NCBI GenBank assembly: GCA_963734635.1
Contig: CAVTIA010000011.1
Span: 248,001 to 312,000, forward strand
Reading direction: 5' to 3'
Length of the DNA stretch: 64,000 nt
From: DATCJA01 sp963734635
GTDB lineage: Bacteria > Acidobacteriota > Vicinamibacteria > Vicinamibacterales > UBA2999
Shown here: piece after piece, positions 8,254 to 17,201 of the stretch
Layout: each line of letters begins with the position of its first letter
Numbering within the stretch: position 1 is the first letter of the stretch
Notes under the pieces: generated by a model
Databases searched by the model: none
Told to the model about the DNA's origin: nothing
Seen by the model: the letters and a program-made list of their open reading frames with translations, nothing else
Position numbers and translations under genes: made by a program

Positions 8254-9882
8254 TCAGTGGCTGCCTTCTCCTCCGATCAAAGCATGCCCCTCGGCCTGAG
8301 GAAGACGCACGCCCGCCAGCGATCCAAGCGTCGGCGCGATGTCAGCCGGCGTCACGTTCGCGGAGGATCGTGCGCTCTTGACGGCGCCGCCCAACAGGAT
8401 CATCGGCACGTGCGTGTCGTAATCATGGTGCGTCCCGTGAGTGGTCGCGGCGGCGACGTTGCGCCCGCCGAGGAACCAGTATTCCTTGGGCACGATCATC
8501 AGGTCCCCGCTGCGGCTGGCCATGTAGCTCAGCGCAGCCTTGCGAATGATTGGATCCTCGCTCGTCTCCGATAACTGATCGGTTCGAAGGACACGGGCCA
8601 CCCCTGGAATTTCCTCGAGGCTTCGTATCACCATCGACAGCAGCTGTGTATTTGCACGAAGTGTGTCGAACACACCTCCGGCGAAGTACACGTCCGTGAA
8701 GTTGACCGATTCCACGTACGTGCCCTTCTGCAGCGGGCCCCACGCGGACACCAGCGCGTCCTCGATTCGCTCACGCACGTCATCGGTCACGATACGCCCA
8801 CCCTTCGGAGGGATGGGGATCGGCGCGACACCGTGGTCGGCCGAGAGTGCCAGGACATAGTTCGCCCGTCCGACCTTCGCATCAAGGTGCCGGATGAGCG
8901 TACCCAACGTGACGTCGAGCTGTCGCAGGACGTCCTCGATCTCGCGGCTCTCCGGGCCGAAGACATGTCCCACGTCGTCGAGGACCGAAAAGCTCACGCC
9001 GAGATAGTCAGTGGTCTGTCGTTGGCCGAGGGAGAAGCTGTCGACAAGCGCTGCGGCCAGGCGACCGAGGTACGCATCAGCAAAAGGTGAAGCCTGCCAG
9101 AGGTTGAAGAACTGCGTATCGATACCGTCGCGTCCGTTGATCACATGTGGAAACAGACCGTTCCATCCCGCTGGAGGCCGCTCGCCCACGCCGGCGTCCC
9201 GCCTGAGGTACGAGTCCGGCGAGCCGGACAAGGACCAGATGCGTCCGAGATCCTTTTCGTACGGATTCCGCTCGACGAATTCCCTGACTGCGTCGACAGG
9301 GCCCGATGCGAACGCCCTGGACGTCGCCCACGACCCGGACGGATCGTCGAACCACACAACGGCATCGCCCGCGTGACCGGCCAGGGAGATTGCGCTGCGC
9401 GCCTTCATCGAGACGGAGACGACACGCGCGCCGGGCTTCTGAGAGCGGAGTTCGTCGGCCAGCGTCGGGATCAGCAGGTTGACCGCGCTGTTACCGAGAC
9501 GAATCGGGCGACCGTAGGTGATCTCGGTCGTGGATGGATCGGAGGAGCAACCGGTGAGCGCCCGCTCCTTCCGCTGCCACCATGTGTTGTTGATCAGGCC
9601 GTGGCGATGCGGCAGCGCCCCGGTCCCAATCGTCGCGTGACCGGCGCAGGTCACGGTGACGAAATAAGGATAGTGTGCGTTCTCGAACACCAGGCCCTGA
9701 TCCAGCAGCATGCGGAATCCGTTTCGCCAATGACGATTGAACTGCTGCAGATAGTCCGCCCGCATCTGATCCACGACGATCATCACGAGGAGCCGGGGCT
9801 GGTCGGCGGCGCGCACACCGTGAATCCCAAAAATGGCGGCAAAGAGACCTGCCGCAAGAATCAGGGCAACCAATCGCTGCAT
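8254..9882 (-). CDS. Secreted PafA-like alkaline phosphatase/phosphodiesterase
   Basis: 542 residues. An N-terminal signal peptide (MQRLVALIL, hydrophobic core, GVRA cut region near residue 25) exports it to the periplasm. Alkaline phosphatase-superfamily landmarks: metal-binding VVDQMRADY, the nucleophile Thr region TVTCAGHATIGTG, LDDVGH, the DHG metal ligands in SADHGVAPIP, and a late H-x-D metal motif (THGTHHDYD). This is closest to PafA-type calcium-independent phosphatases or nucleotide pyrophosphatases. ATG 9882 begins the signal peptide; upstream codons of the open frame are intergenic. It lies downstream of the leftward glycan array after an 81-bp gap containing an inverted repeat, so it may be cotranscribed or separate. 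Confidence 0.85.
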   Translation of the reverse strand: MQRLVALILAAGLFAAIFGIHGVRAADQPRLLVMIVVDQMRADYLQQFNRHWRNGFRMLLDQGLVFENAHYPYFVTVTCAGHATIGTGALPHRHGLINNTWWQRKERALTGCSSDPSTTEITYGRPIRLGNSAVNLLIPTLADELRSQKPGARVVSVSMKARSAISLAGHAGDAVVWFDDPSGSWATSRAFASGPVDAVREFVERNPYEKDLGRIWSLSGSPDSYLRRDAGVGERPPAGWNGLFPHVINGRDGIDTQFFNLWQASPFADAYLGRLAAALVDSFSLGQRQTTDYLGVSFSVLDDVGHVFGPESREIEDVLRQLDVTLGTLIRHLDAKVGRANYVLALSADHGVAPIPIPPKGGRIVTDDVRERIEDALVSAWGPLQKGTYVESVNFTDVYFAGGVFDTLRANTQLLSMVIRSLEEIPGVARVLRTDQLSETSEDPIIRKAALSYMASRSGDLMIVPKEYWFLGGRNVAAATTHGTHHDYDTHVPMILLGGAVKSARSSANVTPADIAPTLGSLAGVRLPQAEGHALIGGEGSH

Positions 9883-9906
9883 GGGAAGGACCCTACACGG
9901 GGTCGG

Positions 9907-9951
9907 TGGTTGGTGGGCGGGTGGCTCGCGTTTCACAATCACCACCAACCA
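9907..9951. repeat. 10-bp inverted repeat between GT2 and phosphatase genes
   Basis: TGGTTGGTGG at 9907-9916 is perfectly complementary to CCACCAACCA at 9942-9951, leaving a 25-nt loop. It sits in the only sizeable gap at the end of the leftward array, just upstream of the phosphatase start. It lacks a T-tract on either strand, so it is more likely a processing, attenuation or protein-binding site than a simple terminator. Confidence 0.35.
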
Positions 9952-9963
9952 TTGATTTGCTGC

Positions 9964-10830
9964 CTACAGTTTACTGCCCACAAACCGCAGTTGCAGCCAG
10001 CATCGCATCGACAGCAGCATGCGGGCCAGCCAGCGCTTCAGCCCCGACGGCGCGACGTGGGTTTCGTAATAGAGATAGGCGCTGTCATGAAACGCCCGAA
10101 TGGCCCGCGCTGGAGCAGTCTTGCTCGACTGACCCACGGCGTGAACCGCCGTTGCATTCGGTACGTACCTGACGTGGTAACCACGGGCACGCAGGCGGCG
10201 ACAGAGATCCGCGTCTTCCCAATAGAGAAAGTAGCGTTCGTCGAAACCACGAACGCTCTCGAGCGCATCACGGCGCGCCAACATGCACGCTCCTGAGAGC
10301 CAGTCGACGGTCAGACTCTCGTGATCCGACCCACCGCTCCCGACGACGTTGCGGCGCGAGACGGCGAGGGCGGGAAACATCCGGCGCAAAATCGTCGAGC
10401 GTCCGAATAGACCCGTCAGCATGTCAGGGTCGCCCCGGGCGCTGCCCTGAAGCGAGCCGTCCGGATGAAGAATACGCGGTCCCACGAGTGCACAACTCGG
10501 CGATCGATCGAGCTCGGTGCTCATCGCAGCGAGAGCACCGGACATCAGGTGGCAATCAGGATTCATGATCAGCACCCGTGCCGCAGTGGTCGCCGCCAAG
10601 CCCTGGTTCATCCCGCGCGCGAACCCGACGTTGTCGCCATTCCGAAGAAGGCGCACCTGCGGCGCCAATTCTTCGACGATCGCAGTGCTTCCGTCAGAAG
10701 AGCCGTTGTCGACGACGACCGCCTCCCAGGCAATGCCAGCCAGCTCGTCGGCGATCGATTGCAGCGCGCGCCGCAGCTCGAGGCCGGCGTTGTAGTTGAC
10801 GAGAATCGCACAGACTCGAGGGGGCGTCAT
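9964..10830 (-). CDS. GT2 family glycosyltransferase
   Basis: 288 residues, GT-A fold. The nucleotide-sugar binding start is CAILVNYNAGLELRRAL, with VVVDNGSSDGST and a late acidic metal motif in MNPDCH. GFDERYFLYWEDADLCRR is the signature seen in rhamnosyl- and related transferases (WbbL-like) that act on lipid-linked or polymeric glycans at the cytoplasmic face. ATG 10830 is chosen: it overlaps the preceding gene's TGA as ATGA, whereas the longer open frame only shadows that gene. It is the last glycosyltransferase of the leftward array. Donor and acceptor are not determinable here. Confidence 0.85.
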   Translation of the reverse strand: MTPPRVCAILVNYNAGLELRRALQSIADELAGIAWEAVVVDNGSSDGSTAIVEELAPQVRLLRNGDNVGFARGMNQGLAATTAARVLIMNPDCHLMSGALAAMSTELDRSPSCALVGPRILHPDGSLQGSARGDPDMLTGLFGRSTILRRMFPALAVSRRNVVGSGGSDHESLTVDWLSGACMLARRDALESVRGFDERYFLYWEDADLCRRLRARGYHVRYVPNATAVHAVGQSSKTAPARAIRAFHDSAYLYYETHVAPSGLKRWLARMLLSMRCWLQLRFVGSKL

Positions 10831-11822
10831 CGCACCGCGAGTCGAACGTCGAAGTGCTTCTCGCGCACCTTCGCGGACAGCCAGCGTCGTTCGAGGTGCT
10901 CTTCGATCGCGCGCGCGCCCACTGTCCGAGTTCGCTGAATGGCTGATCGTTTGCGCACGATCGCGGGCAGACCGCGAACCGCCGCAAGCTTCGCCTTCAG
11001 AAAGACACCGAGGTGGCCCATCCTGGCGAAATATGCTGCGCTCGCAGCGTTGTAAACCAGATGTCCTGGCAGGGTACGCACGAGCAGCGACGCCGGCGTA
11101 TTTTTCAGGTACATCCACTCCAGGTTTCGCTGACCATGAAACACCGCAGAGACGCTGCCGCGACCGAGTGTCGCGCTTCCGTGATGCCTGACGATTGCGT
11201 CCGCGACGTATCGGCACCGATAGCCTCGCAGGCGAGCCCGGTACGATAGATCGACGTCTTCGTGCGACGCGAAAAAGTCTTCGTCGAATCCGCCGAGCTC
11301 CTCGAAGACCTGCCTGGAAACCAGACATGCCGCCCCGCAGACACCAAACACTTCTCCGGAGGCGCTGGCGGCATCGGCGCGCGCGCCATGATGTCGCTTG
11401 AACGCGCCCCCGGCCCGAAATACACCGTCACCGGCGCTATCGATGACCGAACTGTCGTGCATATAGACGATGCGCGAGGTCGTCAGGAGGAAGCGCGAGG
11501 GGGCGTCGATGCCGTCGCGCAGCGCTCGAAGCCATGTGGAATCAGGGATCGTGTCGTTGTTGAGAAACGCAAGAAACTCACCGCGCGCCGCTTTTGCGCC
11601 GGCGTTGTTTCCTCCCGCAAAACCCCGATTCTCGCCGAGCGCGACGATGCGGACGCCTGGAAACCGGCTGCGAACGAAGTCGACGGTGCCGTCAGATGAG
11701 CCGTTGTCCACCAGGACGATTTCAGGGGCGACATCAGTCTGTGCCGCAACCGCCTCGAGACAGTCTTCAAGGTAGTGCCTGCCGTTCCACGTAACGATGA
11801 CGATGGATATTTCAGGCGGCAC
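10827..11822 (-). CDS. GT2 family glycosyltransferase (rhamnosyltransferase-like)
   Basis: 331 residues, GT-A fold of the WbbL-like group: ISIVIVTWNGRHYLEDCL at the N-terminus, VLVDNGSSDGTVDF, the metal-binding region in FLNNDTIPD, and GGFDEDFFASHEDVDLSYR. The C-terminal ~60 residues are basic and amphipathic, consistent with peripheral membrane association. It overlaps the upstream GT4 gene by 11 bp and the downstream GT2 by 4 bp, forming a three-glycosyltransferase block next to the polyprenyl-phosphate transferase. The block probably adds the first sugars after the initiating residue; specificity is unknown. Confidence 0.86.
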   Translation of the reverse strand: MPPEISIVIVTWNGRHYLEDCLEAVAAQTDVAPEIVLVDNGSSDGTVDFVRSRFPGVRIVALGENRGFAGGNNAGAKAARGEFLAFLNNDTIPDSTWLRALRDGIDAPSRFLLTTSRIVYMHDSSVIDSAGDGVFRAGGAFKRHHGARADAASASGEVFGVCGAACLVSRQVFEELGGFDEDFFASHEDVDLSYRARLRGYRCRYVADAIVRHHGSATLGRGSVSAVFHGQRNLEWMYLKNTPASLLVRTLPGHLVYNAASAAYFARMGHLGVFLKAKLAAVRGLPAIVRKRSAIQRTRTVGARAIEEHLERRWLSAKVREKHFDVRLAVR

Positions 11823-12918
11823 GGCGATAGGCGTCCAGCGTCAACGTCGCGGTACGGCGCCACGTGAACTCGGTTACGCGGTCCAGGCCTGCCGTGCGCA
11901 TTCGCGCACGCTTCTGTTCGTCCTTGACGACATCGACAATCGTCCGCGTCCAGGCGTGCTGATCCAGCGGATCCAGCAGCACGCCCGCGTCTCCCAGTAC
12001 TTCTGGGATCGATCCAGCGCTCGATGCGATCACCGGTGTGCCGCTCATCATCGCCTCGAGCAGCGGCAATCCGAAGCCCTCATACAGTGACGGGTACACC
12101 AACGCGACGGCGCCCCGATAGAGCGCCCGAAGCTGCCGTTCGGCGACCGAGCTGAGGTGAACGACGGCGTCGGGTGCGCCGTTGCGCATCGCCAGCTGCT
12201 TCAAACCCTCGCCCACGCCGAGGTCAATCCCGACCAGAACGAGCGACAGCGCCGGGAGCGCCCCGAAATGCCGCGCGAACAGCACCGCTTCAACCAGCAT
12301 GGCCAGGTTGCGGCGTTCGTGCAGATCGCCGACGTGCAAAAGGTACGGGGCTGCAACCGCCGGTGGAAGCTCCCCCGACGTCTCCATTTCGCCGGGGGCG
12401 AAACCCTCGTCCACGCCGAGTGGCGTCACCGTGATGCGTTCGGGCTCGATGTGGTACGCGGTGGCGATTTCAGCCGCTGAGAAGCGCGAGACGGTGAGAA
12501 CATGCCTGGCACCCTGGGCGCTCCGACGATAGAAGGCGCGACGCAGCCAGTCACGGCGGTACGGATACCACTGCGGATGCAGCTCATAGCTGACGTCGTG
12601 AATGGTCACGACCACAGGAACCGGGGACCACCAGGGAGCCGTGTAAGCCGGCGCATGGATAATGTCGACGGCTGCGCGGCGTGCCGCACGCGGCAAGCCG
12701 ACGAGCGTCCAGCCCAGATTGGTCGGCGGGTGCGGCGGCTCCGCGACGTGGCCGATGCCACGGGGGATCGCGCTCGAATCGCGCCCTCCGAGCGCGACCA
12801 GCTCGATCGGCTCGCCGAGCGTCAGCAGAGCGCGCGTCAGACCGCCAACGTATCTCCGTATTCCGGCCGCCGGCGAGTCGAACGCGCGGCCATCGATGCC
12901 GATTCGGAAGGTCTGCAA
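11812..12918 (-). CDS. GT4 family glycosyltransferase
   Basis: 368 residues, GT-B retaining glycosyltransferase. The N-terminal domain begins RIGIDGRAF and includes GIRRYVGGL, which usually contacts the acceptor; the C-terminal donor domain has LLHVGDLHERRNL and the E-x7-E motif EGFGLPLLE followed by GTPVIASSAGSIPEV. This is a mannosyl- or similar transferase acting on NDP-sugar donors in the cytoplasm. It starts 6 bp after the PNPT-fusion gene stop, so it likely adds an early sugar onto the lipid-linked intermediate. Exact sugar not resolvable. Confidence 0.88.
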   Translation of the reverse strand: MQTFRIGIDGRAFDSPAAGIRRYVGGLTRALLTLGEPIELVALGGRDSSAIPRGIGHVAEPPHPPTNLGWTLVGLPRAARRAAVDIIHAPAYTAPWWSPVPVVVTIHDVSYELHPQWYPYRRDWLRRAFYRRSAQGARHVLTVSRFSAAEIATAYHIEPERITVTPLGVDEGFAPGEMETSGELPPAVAAPYLLHVGDLHERRNLAMLVEAVLFARHFGALPALSLVLVGIDLGVGEGLKQLAMRNGAPDAVVHLSSVAERQLRALYRGAVALVYPSLYEGFGLPLLEAMMSGTPVIASSAGSIPEVLGDAGVLLDPLDQHAWTRTIVDVVKDEQKRARMRTAGLDRVTEFTWRRTATLTLDAYRRAA

Positions 12919-12924
12919 AATGGA

Positions 12925-14721
12925 CTAATGAATCTCCATGTGCAGCCGCCGGACCGGCCGCTCCAGGCTTGCACAGATTTCGCGAATCCGGTACTCGACT
13001 TTCCCGTTGATTGAAGGGCTGCTCAGGACCACCTCGTCAATCGAATAGCGCCGCATCGTCGCCTCGAGCCGATCCAGATTGCCGCGCACGGGCACGCCCA
13101 CGATCCAGCGCCGGGCTTTCATCGGATCGTCGTCGATGAACGCAATGGGATTCATGTTCCATTTGCGGTTGGCGCGCATCTCTCGCACGAGCGTTTGCCC
13201 AAATGCGCCGGCGCCGTAGACGAGCACCCGGCGGCTTCGCTTGCTTCGGGTTGACGCGATCAGATTCATGGCGCGGAACGAAGCACGCGTCCCCATCACC
13301 GCAATAGCGAGAAGCAGAGCGTCCAGCACGAACACCGCGCGCGAAAACCCCACCAGACGGTAGAAGTACGCGACCGTCAACACGGAGAACAGCGACCCGA
13401 GCCCAACGCCGCGGACTACAGCCGCTACGTCCCGGAGACCGAATGTGTCCCACGCGCGCTGATAGAGGCCCGACGCGTAAAGCGCCGCCAGCTTGCAGCC
13501 CAGGACGACTGGCAATGACGCCGTGAAGTACGGCAGAAAGTTGTCGAGGCCTTCTCCTTCAAAGCGAAGCCGGTACGCGACGTAGTAGCACACCGTAATC
13601 AGCACGAGATCGAGAAGCACCTCGGCCGCGTGCCACCGGAACGCCAGATCCTTCAGGAAAGGTGCAAATGACGACTTCTGCAGTGCGATGAAGTCCTCGG
13701 CGTTGTACGCCGGCACGCGCGCGAGATAGATGCCGACGAGCACCAGCAGCACGCCAAAGGCGGCGACCAGCGGCAGCATTGGCTCGGCGCCGCGACTGCG
13801 TATCAGGACCCACGCAGTCGCACCGCCGGCAATCCCAAGCAGGTACAGAATCCGGACGGCGCTTCGCTCCGAGAAGCCAAGCGACACGAGGCGATGCGAA
13901 ACGTGGTCGGTGCCGCCCTTGGTGGCCTTCCGGCCCGCGAGCCGTCTCAGCGCGAGAACGAAGGCGGTGTCGGACAGCGGAACGATCAGGACAAGGAAGA
14001 CGATGACCGACGGATTGATGAACGAGAGCGGCGCATTGTAAATGGGCACCAGCGCCGTTGCACCGAAGAGGCCGCCGATGAAAAGGCTGCCGCAATCGCC
14101 CATGAACAGCCGCGCCCGGCTCCGGTTCCAGTAGAGAAACCCAAGAAGCGCGCCGGCAAGCGCCGTCAGCAGCACGACGAGTGCGAATCCGAGCGAGTCT
14201 GCCAGCAGTACGGCAAGAAACAGAGCGGCGATCAGCCCGACCCCCGCCGTAAGACCGTCCATGTTGTCCAGAAGGTTCACCGCGTGGCAGATGCCGGCAA
14301 ACCAGATCACGGCGACGAGCGTGTAAGCCGAAGGCAGCGCCGCATCGACGTCGGACCCCGCGAGCGCAAATACCAGAAACGCTCCAATCGCGAGCGATGC
14401 GACGAGCTTGGCAACCGGTGACAGCTGCAGCCTGTCGTCGAGGATGCCGACGACAAACATCGCAAGTGCGCCTAAAGGAACGGGAAGCCATTCAACCGCT
14501 GGTCCCGCAAGGTCCCACCGCAGGGCAATTGCTGCCGCACCGACGAACGTCGCCGCCGCGATCGCAATGCCGCCCATCGTCGGCGTGGGGGCCGTATGCC
14601 ATCGATCGGCGCGCGGGGGAACGACAGCTCCGCCAGCCGTTGCAAACCGGCGCACGACTGCGCCCCCCACCAGGCTGCATGCCGTCGCCACGATGAACAC
14701 GGCAGACAGGAAGATCAGCAC
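12925..14721 (-). CDS. Polyprenyl-phosphate sugar-1-P transferase fused to a WbpM-like membrane/CoA-binding domain
   Basis: 598 residues in two parts. Residues ~1-340 form a WecA/MraY-type (PNPT) integral membrane enzyme: TPTMGGIAI, the Asp pair in GILDDRLQLS, NLLDNMDGLT, MGDCGSLFIGG and a HVSHRLVSLGF loop. It would transfer HexNAc-1-phosphate to undecaprenyl phosphate, starting glycan assembly. Residues ~355-598 look like the N-terminal half of WbpM/CapD proteins: about four membrane segments, then a Rossmann-like CoA-binding domain (VLVYGAGAFGQTLV, FIDDDP). The catalytic 4,6-dehydratase domain normally following is absent; the protein ends after the Rossmann domain. GTG start 14721. It opens the glycosyltransferase block. 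Confidence 0.85.
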   Translation of the reverse strand: MLIFLSAVFIVATACSLVGGAVVRRFATAGGAVVPPRADRWHTAPTPTMGGIAIAAATFVGAAAIALRWDLAGPAVEWLPVPLGALAMFVVGILDDRLQLSPVAKLVASLAIGAFLVFALAGSDVDAALPSAYTLVAVIWFAGICHAVNLLDNMDGLTAGVGLIAALFLAVLLADSLGFALVVLLTALAGALLGFLYWNRSRARLFMGDCGSLFIGGLFGATALVPIYNAPLSFINPSVIVFLVLIVPLSDTAFVLALRRLAGRKATKGGTDHVSHRLVSLGFSERSAVRILYLLGIAGGATAWVLIRSRGAEPMLPLVAAFGVLLVLVGIYLARVPAYNAEDFIALQKSSFAPFLKDLAFRWHAAEVLLDLVLITVCYYVAYRLRFEGEGLDNFLPYFTASLPVVLGCKLAALYASGLYQRAWDTFGLRDVAAVVRGVGLGSLFSVLTVAYFYRLVGFSRAVFVLDALLLAIAVMGTRASFRAMNLIASTRSKRSRRVLVYGAGAFGQTLVREMRANRKWNMNPIAFIDDDPMKARRWIVGVPVRGNLDRLEATMRRYSIDEVVLSSPSINGKVEYRIREICASLERPVRRLHMEIH

Positions 14722-14760
14722 AAACAGCTCTTTATCACCGTCGTCCCTTTGAAGGACGCG

Positions 14761-16485
14761 CTAACGAACCGCCGCTCGCGCCAGAGGCGGCGCCGCCCCT
14801 TCGCGGGCATGCATGACGAACGGCCGCCGCTCGAGAATCCCGTCGCAGATTGTATCCAGTCCTTCCGACGAGCCGGGAAGGAGGTGTCGAAGGCTGTCCA
14901 GCTTGAGCCGGTAGATCGGATATCCCGCCTTCGGGTCGATGAAACCGAGGGGAATCATGCGATTGAAGAAAAAGTGGTAGGCGTATTGCCGTGCCCGCGC
15001 GAGCTGTCGTGCGCCAAGGCGTTCCTTGAACGGCAATTCGGAAAGGATCTGAAAATATTCAGCAGGCGAGCTGGCATCCCGGGTCAGCCCCTTGTTTCGA
15101 ATCCACGCCTCACCCGCCACGATGACGGGCAGGCCTGTGCTCGTCAGCTCGACTCCCATCTTGGTGCCGTAGATGATCGCCGCGTTGCACAGCGACATCA
15201 GCGCGTAGGTGCTCATGTCGCTTTCTGGCGGAACAACCGTGATGTTCGTGGCGAACTGTGGAAGCGATTTCCGCAGCTCACCGAGAATCGGCTGCCGCGA
15301 GGGTGGGAAGCCGCTGATTTCGGCGGGATGCACCCGAATGAGGAGCTGCAGATCCGGACGGGTGCCGAAGTAGCGGCACGTCTGGACGAGCCACTCGAGC
15401 ATGTTCGGAAAGGCGTTGGCGGGGTAGTGCAACTGCGCATCCCAACTGACATTCGTCAACAGGCCGATGATCGGCGTCGAGCGATCGAGCCCGAGTCTCT
15501 GGGCGATGTCGCCCGCATCCTGCCGCCGCGGCCGGTGAAACACGATCCAGTCAAACAACCCTTCGCGACGACTGGACAGGTACTTCGTCAGTTCGCGGTC
15601 TTGTGAAGACGTCAGCCCGTCGTCATCCCAGTGATCGCGCGGCTCACTCATGAGCGTGTGGTGATACGTGTCGTCGTGGCTGAAGATGAATCGCCGCTTC
15701 CTGTACGCAACGTTCCAGGTGACCACGTGAACGCCCTCGGAGCGCGCCACCTCGCCGACAATGCCCCACGGCACGTAGATTCCATGTGTAAAGACCGCGG
15801 ACTCAAAACCCACCGTCCGGATCAATCGCCGCGTCGCGTACGCCGTAAGGAGCGCCGATTCCAGGTATCTGCGAAGCACCGGCTCGGCGGCAGGTTCCCC
15901 CTCGAGCGAGCCAGTTGCAAAGAATCGGAGAGCACCGGCGTGCGCGTGCTCGCCGATGGCCATGTTGTCGAGCGTGAATGATTTGATCTGTTCGAAGGGA
16001 ACGCTGCCCGCGATACGACGCGCGGTGGCGCGATCGTCCGCGGTCAGCCACTCGGAGTACCGATGGACCTTCAGCCCCAACCGCGCGTACACGCGCTCGG
16101 CCGGCCAGACGCAATCGCCGCACAGATCGCGGCTCGGTCCGTGTGTGACAAACTTCGCAATGCTCGGATAGAGCGATGCTTCGCACTCGGCGCACGCTGT
16201 CATCGCGCCGTCACAGAGCAGAACGTGCGCTTCCGCACCCCGGAAGGTCAGCGCGGCGGCGAGCGCGCTTTCAAGGGTCATCGCGTGTGCATATGACCCG
16301 ATGGACGTCGCGAACAGCACGCGAGTACCACCTTGAGCGGAGCTTCGTGCGGACTGCCAGAGAGATTCGTCCGCCGACAACGCCGATTCCCAGTCGGGGT
16401 ACGCGTCAAATCTGGCGTGATACCACCGGCGGGCCAGGCGCGTGGCACGCCACAGGACCGGAAGTTTCCGGATGACGTGCTTCAT
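14761..16485 (-). CDS. Capsule-biosynthesis-like GT-B protein of unknown specificity
   Basis: 574 residues. I do not recognise a named family with certainty. The layout resembles capsule polysaccharide biosynthesis proteins: an N-terminal domain with VLFATSIGSYAH, a central segment FTHGIYVPWGIVGEVARSEG, then IIGLLTNVSWDAQ, LLIRVHPAEISG and a late TKMGVELTSTGLPVIVAG, as in GT-B donor domains where an acidic/Gly loop binds nucleotide. Two cysteine pairs (C-x2-C near residue 98 and another about 25 residues on, in DLCGDC) suggest a zinc knuckle. ATG 16485 overlaps the HAD gene stop as ATGA. It may transfer the CMP-ulosonic acid made by the next six genes; that is inference. Confidence 0.6.
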   Translation of the reverse strand: MKHVIRKLPVLWRATRLARRWYHARFDAYPDWESALSADESLWQSARSSAQGGTRVLFATSIGSYAHAMTLESALAAALTFRGAEAHVLLCDGAMTACAECEASLYPSIAKFVTHGPSRDLCGDCVWPAERVYARLGLKVHRYSEWLTADDRATARRIAGSVPFEQIKSFTLDNMAIGEHAHAGALRFFATGSLEGEPAAEPVLRRYLESALLTAYATRRLIRTVGFESAVFTHGIYVPWGIVGEVARSEGVHVVTWNVAYRKRRFIFSHDDTYHHTLMSEPRDHWDDDGLTSSQDRELTKYLSSRREGLFDWIVFHRPRRQDAGDIAQRLGLDRSTPIIGLLTNVSWDAQLHYPANAFPNMLEWLVQTCRYFGTRPDLQLLIRVHPAEISGFPPSRQPILGELRKSLPQFATNITVVPPESDMSTYALMSLCNAAIIYGTKMGVELTSTGLPVIVAGEAWIRNKGLTRDASSPAEYFQILSELPFKERLGARQLARARQYAYHFFFNRMIPLGFIDPKAGYPIYRLKLDSLRHLLPGSSEGLDTICDGILERRPFVMHAREGAAPPLARAAVR

Positions 16486-17201
16486 GCGGAGGCCGACCGT
16501 ATGCCCCCCTCCGCTGCTCGCGGAGGCGGACCTTCTATGAGCGCCATGAAATCCTCGGGCGGCGGCAACTCGCTGAACATCCGCCACGGACCGTGAGGCT
16601 GCAGTTCCTCGAGGGTATAGCCACCGGTCGCCACCGCGATCGTGCGTGCGCCGATCGCGGTCGCGCAAGCAATGTCATGAGGTGTGTCACCGACGACGAA
16701 AATGCCGTTCTCGGCAACCGGACCAGCGCGTTCCGCCAACGCCAGAGCACGACACGCAATCGTCGACCGATCCCCGGCGTCCTCGGCAAACGCACCGTCG
16801 GGGAAGAACTCCATCAATCCGTAATACGTCAACTTCGCGCGAGCGCCACCACGGGTGTTCCCCGTCAGCAGGTACGACCGGACATCCCCTCTGTCGCGTA
16901 GATGCTCGAGAATTTCCCGCACGTTCGGGCAGACGTACCCGTTCTTTCGCGGCAGGCTCGCCGGAAGCAGCTCTTCGTATCGGCGCACCAACCGTTCGAT
17001 CAGGTCTGGCTCCGCGTGCACGCCGAGCGTCTCGAAGGTCTGCACCGCAATCTGGTAATCCGTCATCCCAGCTGTTCGTACCTGCGTCCTCAAGTCGAAC
17101 TCTCGTCCGATCAATTCGCGGACTGAGTCATTCCACGCAAACATTCCGGCACGGCCCGTGGAGATGAGCGTGCCATCGATATCCCAGAATAGTACGGTCA
17201 T
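16482..17201 (-). CDS. HAD-superfamily phosphatase
   Basis: 239 residues, HAD subfamily IA-like hydrolase. Motif I is FWDIDGTLI at the N-terminus (nucleophile and acid Asp pair), motif II is the Thr in LLTGNT, a Lys occurs in GARAKLTYYG, and motif IV is VVGDTPHDIACA. Fits a small sugar-phosphate phosphatase. ATG 17201 overlaps the transketolase stop as ATGA; the stop overlaps the next gene likewise. In this context it could remove phosphate from a ulosonic acid phosphate formed by the NeuB-like synthase upstream, analogous to KdsC or NanP, though it belongs to a different HAD type. Confidence 0.85.
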   Translation of the reverse strand: MTVLFWDIDGTLISTGRAGMFAWNDSVRELIGREFDLRTQVRTAGMTDYQIAVQTFETLGVHAEPDLIERLVRRYEELLPASLPRKNGYVCPNVREILEHLRDRGDVRSYLLTGNTRGGARAKLTYYGLMEFFPDGAFAEDAGDRSTIACRALALAERAGPVAENGIFVVGDTPHDIACATAIGARTIAVATGGYTLEELQPHGPWRMFSELPPPEDFMALIEGPPPRAAEGGIRSASA

